A stretch of 64,000 nt of DNA, from the NCBI RefSeq assembly GCF_025118155.1, contig NW_026251397.1, positions 62,001 through 126,000 on the forward strand, given 5' to 3'. The translations under genes and the position numbers were made by a program. The notes beneath the pieces are model-generated. The model was not told the origin of the DNA, made no database searches, and saw only the letters and a list, made by a program, of their open reading frames with translations. This DNA comes from Cokeromyces recurvatus (Eukaryota > Mucoromycota > Mucoromycetes > Mucorales > Mucoraceae). Shown here piece by piece: positions 48,972 through 62,300 of this stretch (position 1 is the stretch's first letter; every line of letters starts with the position of its first letter).

Positions 48972-50543
48972 AAGTGTATTAATACTTTATTTAAATCTTT
49001 CATCATTGGTAATAAAGAAGTGTATATTTGATTCATAATGAATTTAGTAATCCATAAACATTTTTTCCATGTGTATACATATACATTAATCTCTATTACT
49101 AGTCTGCATACAATCGTTATTAACTACAGAATAATATCCTCTAGTTATTAGTCTGTATCGTATCTACCAGTGTGATGCATTGAATGGGTTCTACAGGTAA
49201 TTTAATGTTATTACCGAATCTAGACACACATACAGTAAGAAAGTCTATGAATCTATTTCTTTTATATAAGATAGAGATTGTAGACTCGGAAGAAATCTAT
49301 TGTTAATAGTTGCATAACATTGAATCAAGTGTTATCTGTGTATATGTGTGATAATAGTAATAATTATAGTACTTCATGCTTTATACAGTTTGTTATCCGA
49401 CTAAATCAGCAGCAGTATAGTTTCTGTGAATAATTCCATGTCTAATTTAATCAAGGCATATGGCAAGTTATTGATAAGTGAGTTTTATAGTATTTACTAG
49501 AAGATACTCATAATTATAGTATGGGTTAATATTTTATTTCATACCACTTTTTTTAATTTAGCAATAGAATATTAGATAATTATACTATAATATTAAAAAA
49601 GGCATTAACGACAATATAGAGATGTATTTCTATTATTTCTTATTACATATATGTAGTAACTTTCAAATTATACTTTATATTTAATAAAGTAATAATATAT
49701 ACGATAGTGTGTGTATGCAAAGGCTTACAGCTTTTATTTTCGGTACATTATATCGTTTCGTTTGATGATACCTGTCTTATAAAGAGTACATTGTTCATAG
49801 AAGGGTCAAAGGATAAGAATAAAATATGTGTGTGTGCGGAATAACAAGATGATACAGTATCATTTATATATGCGCTATATAAGTTGCTCATTAAAAAAAA
49901 AAAATAAAAAACAAGCAATTACTATGGCGATAATGCTAACTCATGTTAGTACATAATTTTTTAAACCTTTCTTTCCTTCTCTTTCTTTTTAATGATAATA
50001 TTTATGTAGTCATTACATTTTCATATGTGTAAAAACCAGGACAGATAAATTTATTCGAAGCTTAACAAATATTAAATCCTTAAGAATTAAAGTATATAAT
50101 ACATAGCCTATCTCGATTTACTTGATAATGAATTCTTCTTTGGCATTGATGCACATTTTTGATAGAGATATGATTTGTAGTAATAAAAAATAAAAAACTT
50201 TATCTAACAAAGTTACTAATAGCTGTTCACGTATAATATGTATGGATTACAGCCTTTCAGTTTATATAGAATCATATTATTATAAAAATGCACCTATTTA
50301 TATAGGTCGATAACATTTATTACATTTTATCTTTTATAAAATAATAATTTATTTATATTAAGATCTAATCCTTTCCAAATACACATCTTTATAATACATA
50401 ATCTACATAATATTTTATTATTATTATTTTTTTTTCTTCATTATACAAAACACAAGTCTTCTTATCTATTTCATACTTAAATAGGAAAAGAGAGTAGTAA
50501 AAAGAAAATGGTTTAGTTGTTTCTCTTTATATAAAAAAATGTT

Positions 50544-52885
50544 CTAACGAGATGAATCCACCTGCCCACTGGGGTTATCTTCAGGGAAAGGTGGTGGTGA
50601 AGATGTCTAAAAAATAATTGATTTTTTAGCTTTAATGTCGTAGACATATATGTATACATATAGTAATTGACTCATACCTTCTTTCTAACATATTCATCAT
50701 ATACAGTAACTTCTTCAAAAGGTCTTTTACCCAAAAGGTTTTCCATATCTTCTCTAGTTAGAACTTCTTTATCTAATAATAACTTGGCTACCTTCTCAAT
50801 TTCAGCCTTCTTTGAAGTAAGTAATTTCAAGGTACGTTCATAAGCGTCCAAAACCAACTTTCTAGCTTCATTATCAATTAAAGTTCCTGTCTGTTCAGAG
50901 AAAGGCTTTTGGAATTGGTTTTCATTTTGAGGATCAGAGAAAGAAATGGGTCCTACTTTCTCATTCATACCATATGTGGTCACTTGGGCATATGCTATTT
51001 TAGTCACTTTTTGTAAATCATCATGAGCGCCTGTTGTAATAGAATCAAAAAATATTTGTTCAGAAACACGACCACCTAGTGTCATACACATACGATCTAA
51101 AAGCTGGGATTTCGAATACAAATATTGATCTTTAGGTAAATATTGAGCATAACCGAGAGCAGCAGATCCACGAGGAATGACTGAAACCTTGAGGAGTGGA
51201 TCAGCATACTTCAAAAACCAACCAGCAACAGCATGACCGGCTTCATGATAAGCAACTGTTTTCTTTTCTTCAGGAGATAATACGCGTGATTTCTTTTCAA
51301 GACCAGCAATGACACGTTCAATCGCGTCTTCGAAATCTTTTTCTTCAACTTCTTCTTTCATCTTACGAGCAGCAATTAAAGCAGCCTCATTGCAAACATT
51401 GTGAATATCAGCCCCAGAGAAACCAGGTGTAAGAGCTGCTAATTTACGAGATAACTGTTCCAGATCTACATTAGTTTTAATAGGATTCAAGTGAACTTTA
51501 AAAATTTGTGCACGACCTCCGATATCGGGACGGTCAATGGCAATATGACGATCGAAACGACCAGGACGCATTAAAGCTGGATCCAAGACATCAGGACGAT
51601 TTGTACCAGCTAGTACAACAACATGTTGACTAGAATCGAAACCATCCATTTCAACCAATAACTGATTTAAGGTACTTTCTCTTTCATCATTGCCACCAAA
51701 TTGCCCTCCTTTACCTCTTGCTTTACCAATTGCATCAATTTCATCAACAAAAATAATACATGGTGCATTTTTCTTTGCAGTGGCAAAAAGGTCACGAACA
51801 CGAGATGGACCAACACCCACAAACATTTCTACAAATTCAGAACCAGAAACGCTTAAAAAAGGAACACCAGCTTCACCTGCAGTAGCCTTAGCCAAAAGGG
51901 TTTTACCAGTACCAGGAGGACCAGATAAGATGGCACCTTTAGGGATAGTGGCACCAAGTCGTTCATATGCAGCAGGGTTCTTTAGAAACTTGACAAATTC
52001 CATAATTTCTTCTTTAGCTTCATCAGCGCCAGCTACATCCTTAAATTTGACACTTATATCTGTCTCTTGATTGAACATCTTTGCTTTACTTTTACCAATA
52101 CCAAAGATGCCACCTTTACTACCAGTACCACCTATTCCACCCATTCCACGTCTTGTCATATAAACCATAACACCAATTAATAACATGGTAGGAGCCAAAT
52201 GTAAAAGCGTTTGAACCACACTCACTTCATCTCGATAAGCAACAGGGATACGCTCATTTGAAGGAATACCCAGTTCTCTTTGTGCTTCTTCCAATTTGTT
52301 TTCAAAGCTTTCAGGTGATCCAATTGTAAAGATGAATGTTTGACCAGGAGATACTCCCACTGAACTTGCTTCCGGTCTTAAATAGACTCTAACTCTATTA
52401 CGGTTAATTACAACTAATTTATCGACAAGGCCTTTATCTAATAACTGAGTGCGAAACCCTTGCCAAGTTATTTCTCGGGATGAGTCTGCAGGTGATGATA
52501 ATTTCCAGAGTAGCCAAGTACCAGCAGCAGTACCTAATAACATATTCATATTCCATTCTGGAGGCTTATTGCCCCCATTACTGTTATTTTGAGGTGGTTT
52601 AGGAATTTGATCGGACGTATTCTTTGTATATTTCGAAGCTGCTTCATCAGCTGATTTCTTGGCCTGTTTGCCTGATTGTTTACCAAAAAAGCTTTCAAAG
52701 CCCTTAGGAATGTTAAAAGGCTCATTCTCTTTATTCTTTGGTGGTTCTTTTTCAGTGGAGTATTTTCGAATATCTTTACGTGATAATGTTGTAGTGCGAT
52801 TAAGTCGATTTAATGATACATTTCTTAAACCTGATCTTTGAATCGTGCTTAACCGAACGCCAGCTTGTGTTAATCGTGACAGCAT
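50544..52885 (-). CDS. AFG3: Mitochondrial m-AAA protease subunit (AFG3/YTA10/YTA12 family)
   Basis: Membrane-bound ATP-dependent metalloprotease of the mitochondrial inner membrane, facing the matrix; degrades misfolded membrane proteins and matures some precursors. Two exons, 52885-50678 and 50606-50544, 756 codons. Residues 1-45 form a basic, Ser/Arg-rich presequence. The first membrane segment is near [19 protein letters not shown], an FtsH extracellular-type domain follows, and the second is near [18 protein letters not shown]. The AAA domain has Walker [14 protein letters not shown], Walker [13 protein letters not shown] and the second region of homology [15 protein letters not shown]. 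The M41 protease domain has [10 protein letters not shown] and a downstream [10 protein letters not shown] carrying the third zinc ligand. The last intron follows RKK; exon 2 adds [15 protein letters not shown]. Which paralogue (Yta10 or Yta12) is not settled. Confidence 0.93.
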
Positions 52886-53287
52886 TGTTAAATGACTTCT
52901 GAAATAAAGTGAAATGAAACAAAAAAAAAAAAAAAGGGCTCTACTCCAAACTGCGTAATTTTGTCCTGGGCCAATACTTTAGACGTCACGCAACTTAGGC
53001 GGAGTTTACCCCGGACGAAAAGGAAACAATTGATTACATACTCTCCTGAAAATTAACTATAATAATAATCGAACGATAAACACCCTACTACTACTACTAT
53101 TAGATATCTGTGTATTTATGTGATCGACATACGTACTTCATGTATTTAATTTATGAAATACTATTACTACTGAATATACATAAACGACTTTTATTTATTA
53201 ATTTGTTATTCCTTTTTTACAAATAAATTATTCTTTATTGTTTTCCTCTTTTTTTCCTTTTCCTTTTTCTTTTTCTTTTTTTTTTTT
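52886..53287. other. Spacer between COX6 3' end and the m-AAA protease start
   Basis: About 400 bp. Next to the protease start lies an A run (52921-52935) and a locally GC-rich stretch at about 52965-53025 (CTGGGCCAATACT, GACGTCACGCAACTTAGGCGG), probably its promoter. It includes a CCAAT-like box and a TGACGT/ACGTCA-type CRE/ATF half-site; these sites are inferred by eye only. Confidence 0.4.
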
Positions 53288-53786
53288 TTACTGACTCAAT
53301 TCCTCTTTAGTCATGACACCTAATTCATTTCTAATGGGTGCCAATTCTTCAAGATATTGTTCATATTGTTTATCATTTTCGACTTTATCTCTGAGACCCT
53401 CGAAAACACGAACAGCAGTAGCGAAATCGTTAACACGACGAGATGCCCTAAGAGCTGCTTCAATGACAGAAGGAGCAGGAACAAGATCATAAGCAAATGC
53501 GTTATTTAAACCACGTTGAAGCTCAAAGAGATCTTCAACACCATCAAAGAACTTAACATAACGTTCTGTAAATGACTCAAAACTTTCATCTTCATGGCCG
53601 GAAGAATAAAGACGCTTTCCCATAGCTATATATTTATATATATTAAAGAAAATTAAATAAGATTATTATTGTGTTGTAAAAATGATCTTTAATCTACTCA
53701 TTACCCATTGTCAAAGGTCGAACAGCAGGAATAGCTGAACGAACAGCAATACGAGAAACAGAACCAGTAAAAGCAGCACGAAGCAT
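53288..53786 (-). CDS. COX6: Cytochrome c oxidase subunit COX6 (mammalian Va)
   Basis: Nuclear-encoded structural subunit of respiratory complex IV, on the matrix side of the inner membrane. Two exons, 53786-53705 and 53625-53288, give 139 codons. The N-terminus MLRAAFTGSVSRIAVRSA is a classic mitochondrial presequence, ending before LYSSGHEDE. The mature part shows the family pattern ESFTERYVKFFDGVEDLFELQ, AYDLVPAPSVIEAALRASRR, DFATAVRVFEGLRDKV and ELGVMTKEEL. It is helical and lacks membrane segments, as expected. It shares its strand with the m-AAA protease and Dicer; the three are not an operon, with spacers of 139 and 402 bp. Confidence 0.94.
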
Positions 53787-53925
53787 ATTATTAATAAATA
53801 AGGATGAGTGGGGAGTTTGTTATGTATACAAAATAATCCTTTTTATAAAAAAAAAAAAAAAAGCAAAGGAAAACAATTTTATGTAGAAATTTAAACAGGG
53901 CGCGGCCCTTTAAAAACACGTGATT

Positions 53926-56900
53926 TTAATCCTCTTCTTCTTCATCATACTCATTACTAGGATTTTCTTCTACAAGTAGACCTCTTTTAATCATTGATAC
54001 TCTACAATTACATACAGTTTCTAATAAATCAGGCTCATCTTCTAATCTCTGTATTGCCTTCATAGCTGCAAATCGACGTGCAGTTTTAATATTCCAATCA
54101 GATCCACAGGCCAATGGTTTATCATGAAGGAAAATGACGCATTTTTGGCTCTCAGGTCCAGTTTCACCTACACTATGATTTCTATTGCAATAAAAATAAA
54201 TAAATAAATAAACAAAAAAAAAAGTGATTTGCTTAACTTACCTTAACATGAAACTATCGCAACCAAACCTTTGTAAATCTGTGAGAAGTTTTCTTAACGG
54301 ATGTATTTTGATTAAGTCAGGTGTTACATGATTATTAAAAATAGGCAAAAACCATTTGTCAAATAATTCTTCGACAGGTTCTAATCTAAATCCTGCATCA
54401 ACAAAGGTAGCACCTAACATACTTTCCACAACATCAGACAAAACCTTAGGAATATTAAAATCTCTCCAATATTCGCCTACTGCTTCTCCACTCTTCTTCG
54501 TTTCCTCGATTTCAGTAACTGTTTGCTCAATTGCTCTGATTAGTTTTCCTGAATAATGTATAATATGCTTATACAACCCAATTTCAATACAGATAATGCC
54601 TAGAACATGGTTATTGACACAAGAATCTTTCAAGTCAGTTATTAGACCTGGATCAGCATCTGGATACTTTGAATAAAGATATCTGATAACTAAGAAATCT
54701 AAAATGGCATCGCCTAGAAATTCAAGTCGTTGATAACAGGGAGCAGTAGAATTAGGTAAACTGGCATGCGTTAAGGCTTCAACAATTAATAAGGGCGTTT
54801 CGAACTCGCGGCCGAGGATTTCGGTAATCTTGGGAAGGTTTAATAATCGAAGTGCTCTAACTTCAGCTCGAGCTGGGACCTTCTTTCTACTTTCTTCGAA
54901 CGTAGGCTTGAAATCGGACCAAGTCTTAATTTCGTCAAAAGGTATTTGAAGTTGAATAGCAGTATGGAGGCCACCCTCAAGCCCATTACTAAGATAAGCT
55001 GCACCTAGAGATGCTTCTACAATATCAGCTAATGTTTTATCAGACAACTTGTGATAGTTTAAGCCTCCTAAAGTTTCGGCATTATCAGTAGGACTTCTAA
55101 AGCCTGGAGGACGCCAGTAACGACGATTAAATGCTTGACTCGTAATGTATCTATAAAATTTGAGACGTTTGGCTGATCTATATAACGCTCTATTACAAAT
55201 AACACGAATACGTAGGTGATGAAGTTCACCTTCATTGCTAAATGGGAAGTTGATATATAAACGAATAGTAGCAATAAACTTTAACAATGAATCTATTTGA
55301 TTAAAAAAAAAAAGGAATATTATTTTCTATCCCGTTTTCTTAATTAAGGTTTATATAAGAAATTACCACCAAGTGTCTCAAGACGCTCATAATCCATTTC
55401 CATACTTGCAGATGGTGTAGTATATGCTTCCAACATTAATTCATCATCGATCGGCAAGTCATATCTTTCTCGAGCTTCTCGTATCAATAATAGCGAGTCG
55501 ATACGAGTCATAATTGAAGGAATGATCATCATGGCTTGATAGACACTAGCACTCATATAAAATCTTTGACATAAGCTAGGTAAACAATAGGTTGTAATGG
55601 GGCCTTTCATCTTGGCCTGTTCTATTTGACCAGGGTATAGAAAATTCATCACTTTTTTTAGCCTCTTAACTTCTAATAAAGGTTGAGTTATATCCAAATC
55701 TTGTATAGATTTAACTTCTCTATAATAATCTGCAAATGTTTTATAACCAGAGTTACGAATATATGCACCTTCTGGCACATCACTGAGAGGGTTCAGGTCG
55801 TGTCGAACTTTTGTTACAAAATAACGACGCATATTATCTGTTTTATCAATAATTATACTATCTATTGCATCGTTATCCTTTTCTAAAGTAAATGGATGTG
55901 ATGTAAATTGAATAACACTATCAATCTCTTTCCAGTCAACTAATTCTTCAAGAGCAGAAGCCGAGATGTTTTCGAAAATTGTATTCTCACAACTCGATAC
56001 TAGAGGAACAATATAGTAAGGTATATCTACGATGGGGCAATGGAACTCCTTATTCAGTAATGATAATAAAAGCTTTGACATATATATAGAAAGAGACATG
56101 ATTTTTTCCCTATTGAAGATAATTTCTGTTTCAAGATTACGAGTATGGACCATAAAAGGAATGCTTTTATGAAATAATTTCAAATCAGGAAGTGAGGGGA
56201 ATGGCTTTTTGGTTATTAAACATAAACGACGCAAAGGCACACCTTCAAAAATTGAATCATTCATTTTTACTTCTAAAACAGTAAACCAACAAGAGAAAGG
56301 CCCTTCACCTAACTCTTCTTCTTTTTCTGTCTCAATCAGTTCATCAATTTCGTTATCATCTTTAGTGTCTCCTTTTTCTTTCTCCTCAATTATATCTTCT
56401 TTTGTTTTTGAGTTTTCGTCTAGTTTTCCATTTAGCAGCTGAGAATGACCGTTAGGTAAAATAAATGTCTCATCTAATGATACACTAGATGCTTCGTTGG
56501 GTATAATAGAATTCTCATTGGGCAAAATAGGAGAACCAATTGTTGGAGTCAGAACTGGCATTCCATTTAGTATTACCTGATCGTCCAAGATAGAGTTCAA
56601 TACTTTTCCTTCATCATTTACTATAGGATCAAATGTTTTGATTGGACCATTTCCATTTACTCTTCCCAATACTTCAAATGAGTCATTTACACCTGCCTCT
56701 GTTCCAGTTACTTCTTTTTCTTTGTTGATACTTGCCTCTTCAACAATAGGCACATGATGAGCTTGAGCCTTCAGTAGATCTGGATTATCTTCTACTGCAA
56801 TTATTTCTTCTTCTTCTTCTATATCTGACGTTCGTTTCCAAAATTTTGGTGTCCTTTTTTCATATAGACCATGGCGACGTCTACTGCCAATCACATAACC

Positions 56901-59275
56901 ATTCTCATCGTATTGTGGTGCCATTTCACCCAGAATTTCTTTACGTAAGTTATAAGGCATTAGATGCTTATCCAAGGCATTCATAACTCTAAGCTGCGCA
57001 CATGCTTGTAATGCGACTAAAGCCTTTGCGTGGTCCTTTGAACGGACAACAGGCGATTCCATTTCTTGAAAGGCAGCATTACTTGGTAAATATAATTTAC
57101 AGACATAACCTTGACCTGTACTCATGGTTTCGAAGACGGGGTTTAAGATGCAAAAGCTGTCTGATGGTAAAGAGCCACAATAACGGTGAATTAAAGGAAC
57201 AGCGTTTTGTTTAGTAATAGTGGCGCCTGTCTCTGGTATAATGATTGCACTTTCCATATAGTTTTCTTCATCTGAATCAAAATCCTCTTCTGAATCATAG
57301 TCAACATCCATACCAACTGAATATCTATTAGCTATATTTCTTTCTGATGGCAACATTTGACAGAAATTCTTCATATCCATTTCTAAAGTTCTAAACTCAC
57401 CCAGCATACCCTGCTGGCTAGCATTACCCTTTTCAACTAGCAAGATATATTTAGAGTCTTTTCGTCGTGCTCTACCACGCGACTGAATATATCCAATTAA
57501 AGTATGAAAGAAATCAAAACGGATGACAACATTACAAGGTTGAATATCAAGACCTTCCTCAGCAACATTAGTAGCAATCAACAAGTTAAATTCACCTGTT
57601 CTAAATTTTTCGATGGTTTTATTTTGTTCTTTGAATGACATTTGAATATCGCCTTCATCTGAAGTCCCATGCCCAATTAAAATACCACATCTTGCAGATT
57701 TAAGAGAATCTAATGATTCAATAAGAGTTTTTATAGCTATTGCTGTATGTCTTCGTTCTACAAAAATAATACCGCAAAAATCAGCTAATCGATTCACAAC
57801 CAAGTTCAAGACACTAATTAAACGGGCTATTTTAGGTGTAAATAGGTTTGTATCAGAGATATTTGGATTGCGACAAAATTCAACAGAATCAATGAATTCA
57901 TGAGTTTCTTTCAAGGCAAGATCTTCATCTAACAATGCATCTCTATCCAAATTCTGTGTTGCATTTGTCATTTTTCGCTCTAGATCAGTCAGCATAATTT
58001 TCCACATATAATCACTACACCAAGGGCCTAGAGAATTAAGTATATCTGTTGTAATAACAAAACAACGTGTATATCGTTGAATTGAACCAATCTTCTCTCT
58101 AATTTGTTTTGACAGTGATGTTTCATCATATCGAGGAGCAGGAAGATATTCAAGTGTAATTTCTGTAGGCTTGTTAATACTGATATTAAGTTCATCTAAA
58201 TTCGCTGCTGTATATACTCGCGCATCCAGATTCTTTTCTAGTTGTCTGCAATCAACATAAATTTAAGTTAATATTGAAATAAACAAATAAATAAATAAAT
58301 AATACAGTACGCGACACTATGCTCAACACTAGAGTAAGCATTCATTGGAGAGGCAGTCATACCAAATATTTTTGGTTTCTCAGTTGTACATCTATCATAA
58401 AATTCTCGCATAATCAAATTGAAAGGATGTTTCTTGGTCGCATGGTGACATTCATCAAAAACCATCAGATGAACCTAAAATATATCAAATTTTGATAAAT
58501 AAGCTGCAAAAAAAAAAGAAAAACTTGTTTGTATATGTGTACCTTATCAAGACTAATAAAACCATGACGAAGTGTATCTAAAAAGATTTGTGCAGTCATT
58601 ACACATACATCATTTTCTTCAAATATTTGTTTCCATTTTTTTTCTGACCAAGCATCAACTTCCATTTCACCACACATTGCTTCCACTTGAACATCACAGT
58701 TTGCTTTAATTACACTAGCTTGTTGAAATACAAGAGGAACACGATCAACTAAAAAAAAAGCAAGTTTTGTCTATTTTTTTTTTTTTGTAACTGAATATAT
58801 TTTGTACAAATGAATAGATGTTTATTGTTTGCTCTTTAATTACCTCACGTCTAGTTAATCGAGCTTGTCGCTCTTCTAATACCATTTGCTTAATGAGCAT
58901 GATTGAAATAAGAGTTTTACCAGCACCTGTATCGAGGACAGTAATGACATTTTCTTCTAAAGCTTTTTGGTATAAAGCATATTGGTATTCACGAGGTGTT
59001 AACATTGAGATTTTTATTTTTTCTTCTTCTAATTCTTTTAATGAATCATCACTTAATTCAAAATCAATATCTAATTTTTCTTTATCTTCTATTTCTAGCT
59101 GACTTGAGTCTTTTGTTTTATCGTCAGGTTTGACATTTATAAATTCAGGGTCAAGGTATTTTGACAAACGCTCTGGATTAATGTCATTCATGTGATTCTC
59201 TATAGGTTTGAGAGGAACATATTTGACCGTAGGGTCATAATAATCACCTAGATCTCCCTCTCCTACTATTGTCAT
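53926..59275 (-). CDS. dcl: Dicer-like ribonuclease III
   Basis: Makes small RNAs from double-stranded RNA for RNA interference. Six exons give about 1,680 codons, start MTIVGEGDLGDYYDP at 59275. Order: DExD/H helicase with Walker A DTGAGKT and LAFFLVDRVPLVFQQA, DECHH; helicase C (IATNVAEEGLDIQ, QSRGRARR); Dicer dimerisation domain (about 57230-56950 and, after a long acidic insert, 56310-56190); PAZ-like region (GAYIRNSGYKTFADYYREVK). RNase IIIa follows (ERLETLGDSLLK, joined over the intron at about 55350-55290; later DIVEASLGAAYL), then RNase IIIb (QRLEFLGDAILDFLVIRYL; DVVESMLGATFVDAG) and a C-terminal dsRBD-like end with CGSDWNIKTARRFAAMKAI. All four Glu/Asp pairs of both RNase III sites are present. 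Mucor has two dicers; which one this matches cannot be told by eye. Only 114 bp separate it from SEC8. Confidence 0.93.
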
Positions 59276-59291
59276 TTGTTTTTTTTGTAAT

Positions 59292-59318
59292 AAAAAAAAA
59301 AAAAAAAAAAAAAAAAGG
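59292..59318. repeat. 27-nt A tract in the Dicer promoter
   Basis: An uninterrupted A run 17 bp upstream of the Dicer start codon (T run in the sense of the gene), inside the 114 bp between the Dicer start and the SEC8 stop. It occupies most of the space available for a Dicer core promoter. Confidence 0.85.
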
Positions 59319-59389
59319 AAATCAAAGGAAAAATAAATAAATAAAGTTATAGCTTATTTTATTTTATTTTTTCAACAATAGTCGGGAAT

Positions 59390-62300
59390 TTAATTTTCAT
59401 AGTCTGCCATTACTTCAACAAGTTCCATTAGCCATTCACTATATTTGTTATTGTTCGTTTTTCTTGCTTCCTCCATTGCAGGTGTAGTAGAGTCTATAGC
59501 AGATTTCGGTTCATCATCTTGCTCTTGATTTATATCATGCAGTAGGCCTAATAAGATACGATATTCATCGAATGAAAACTTGGGACCATTTTCTTTAATA
59601 GATCGAATGATTCCCTATAATTTAAGAATAAATTATTTGTAAAACATCTTCTTCGTGTAAAACCGTTACTACTTTACCTCACTACCAAGATTAAACAACT
59701 GATAATATTGTCTTGCGCGTTCCATAATTGAGCACTGAGATAAAGGTACAAAATTGCTTAGATTTTGTTGTAAGGCAAAAATATTCCGAATCATCTTATG
59801 TACACCATTACTGTTTAATCTTTTAATATAAGATGCTTCAGATATTAAAATATGAACAATTAAACCAGGCAAACCATCAAATGTAAATCTATAAAATACA
59901 TATTCAGTCATTGTATCGAATATTGATAAATAATTAAAACTTTACAATTCATCCCTGGGAGGTAAAGATGCATTGATACAGTCATCCAATTCTATTAAAT
60001 CAGAATTTAAAGTGATGACATATGGATCTGGCTCGAAAGTTTCGTCTTCAAGATAGTAATTACCATCACGAATAGCCATTTCTAAATAATACATTGTGTG
60101 ACAGCGTCCTTCTAAACGTAATGTGAATAAACATGTCTCTGCTAATTGTTGATATGTAGTAAGTAATGCATCAAATCGTCTATAAAATATGTATATATAA
60201 TCAGAAAATATAAGTCTATTTCTATTTTCTTTGTAAATAAAATATAATAAGTTACTTTTCAATTTCTCCACGAAGGGATAGTAATGCAGTCGAAGTATTA
60301 TCTTGATTTTCTTTAAATTGACTAGAATTTTGGCTTGACCATTGATTTGAGCTTTTAATATCGGATAGATTTCCTTGGTCAAGTGATTTAGTAGTTGAAT
60401 GAGCCATAGAAGAGGAAATACTGACTGAGCGTAATTCCCAAATTTCTCTTACAAACCATTTTAACGTATGATATAATCTTCCTAAAGCTATCAATTTTTT
60501 AGAATCAAAAATTAATTCATCTGCTTCCAATAATCGATCATTTTTCAATTTTAATTCCATAGTTATTTCCTATAAATATTCTATAAGCTAAAGTTTTAAA
60601 GTATTGTTTTCATGTTATATTTACAGCTTGGTTAAGAGCTTTAATGAACTCATTATCAGATTTCTATAAAACACACACACACACACAACATGATTATTAG
60701 TATACATAAATAAATCATGTACTAGCCATAATGATATATTTCTATACCTGATCGTCGTTAAAGAAAGGATTCTGAGCAAGTAATCCAACTAAATTTTCAT
60801 CCTGAGCCCAATCTCCACTCGTGCTAATAGTAACTTCAGCTGTGCTTTTTTCTTGATTATCAGCATAGGATTTACCTCTAGTTATGGTCGCTTTAAAAGT
60901 ATAGTATTAATAGACATGCATACATTATTTATAATTCAATCTATTTACAATAAAATCTTTGATAGCATTTCTCATAATATTTGAGGAGCACAACTTCAAT
61001 TAATCGAACATATTCATCAGTATGAAACGGCATACTATGCATTGTACGACATAAGCTTTGAATGACTGAAATTAATGCAACAGCACTCTAAAGGTCACAA
61101 AAATAAATATTAAAATAAATTAAGAAAAAAAAAGTATAAAATAAGAACTAACCTTTGCAATTGGGTATCTTGAGTATTTCTTATAATCACGCACATCTTG
61201 AAAAGCCTCCAAACCTTATCATATAGCAATATTAAATATAAAGTACGAATAGGATATCTATCTGAACATAACTTACCTACTGTAGCATGTTGGATAAGTT
61301 GCAATACCTTCTCTTCAATCTGTGGTAAAAATACATTTACTGAAAAATCGTCTAAGAAGCTATCGAATCCTTCTTCATTTTGGTCATCACTTTTTCGTAT
61401 AAATGAGTTAGGAAAAATAAAATAAAATAAAATAAAATAAAAATACAAGTATGTATATGAAAGCACTTACTAATTGGGGAAAACCTCTCTTAAACGTTGT
61501 AAGAATGCCATTGTTGGCTTTAACAAAACGCTCACATTATAAGCATCTGGCTTTACTAATATTTTATGACCTTTAGACGACACATCATTGGCATATTTAT
61601 CCACAATAGTTGAATGATGTAAAGAATTATTTGATTTTAATGAACTAAATCCAGGCACTTGTTTTCTATAAGATAAGATCAATTTTTGTTTTACTTCATC
61701 ATATGCTTCATTTAGTTGTGTATCTACTGATGTTTCAGCAAAAGTAAAAAGTTGCTTTGAATTTTCCCTTTTACTACGAAAGTTATTTGTTGATGAAGCC
61801 TCGTTTACAGATACAATACTCTGATCTGAACTAGTTAAATAATCTTGGAGTAGAGATCGAATCTAGTTTTATATTTTAAAGATATGCTTATAACCGACTA
61901 TGTATTTAATATTTTACCTCTGTTTGAACAGGTCGCCATATCTCATGAAAATGATAAACTTCGATATTTGAACCTAAAGATGCTTTGTGTTTTTTTTATT
62001 AATAACTATATCATCATCAGTTATATACTTAAGCTTACCTTCTTCTGTATTGTTAGTTTCTCCACTTAAAAGCCGCTAAGAATATTTAATAGTGTTAGTT
62101 ATACTCTAATTAACTACTCTTAAACTTACTTTCTTGATTTGTCGTGCACAATTTTCAATAAACCGATGTCCTCTTAAGACAGATTCTAATTTTGAATACA
62201 GTGTCCAAAGAAGATCCTTAAGAATTTCATTCTTTACTTCTGAATTAGCTTTATCCAAACAGTACATGTCATTTTCATCGTTATTTTTATCTTTTTTATG

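Larger units (their letters stand above)
44451..50543. other. 6 kb gene desert with decayed repeats
   Basis: The largest gap in the window. No intact gene; ORFs present are short and lack domains. Two structures stand out and are listed separately: a degenerate minisatellite at 46930-47220 and a dead DDE transposase at 48500-48971. The rest is AT-rich with short microsatellites. No telomere-like or centromere-defining sequence can be recognised by eye. Confidence 0.6.

Noticed and set aside
55344..55372. Apparent loss of the RNase IIIa catalytic Asp in Dicer (LETLGGNFLYK then stop).
   Set aside because: The sequence after the first G of the codon is an intron donor; splicing restores LGDSLLK and continues the domain.
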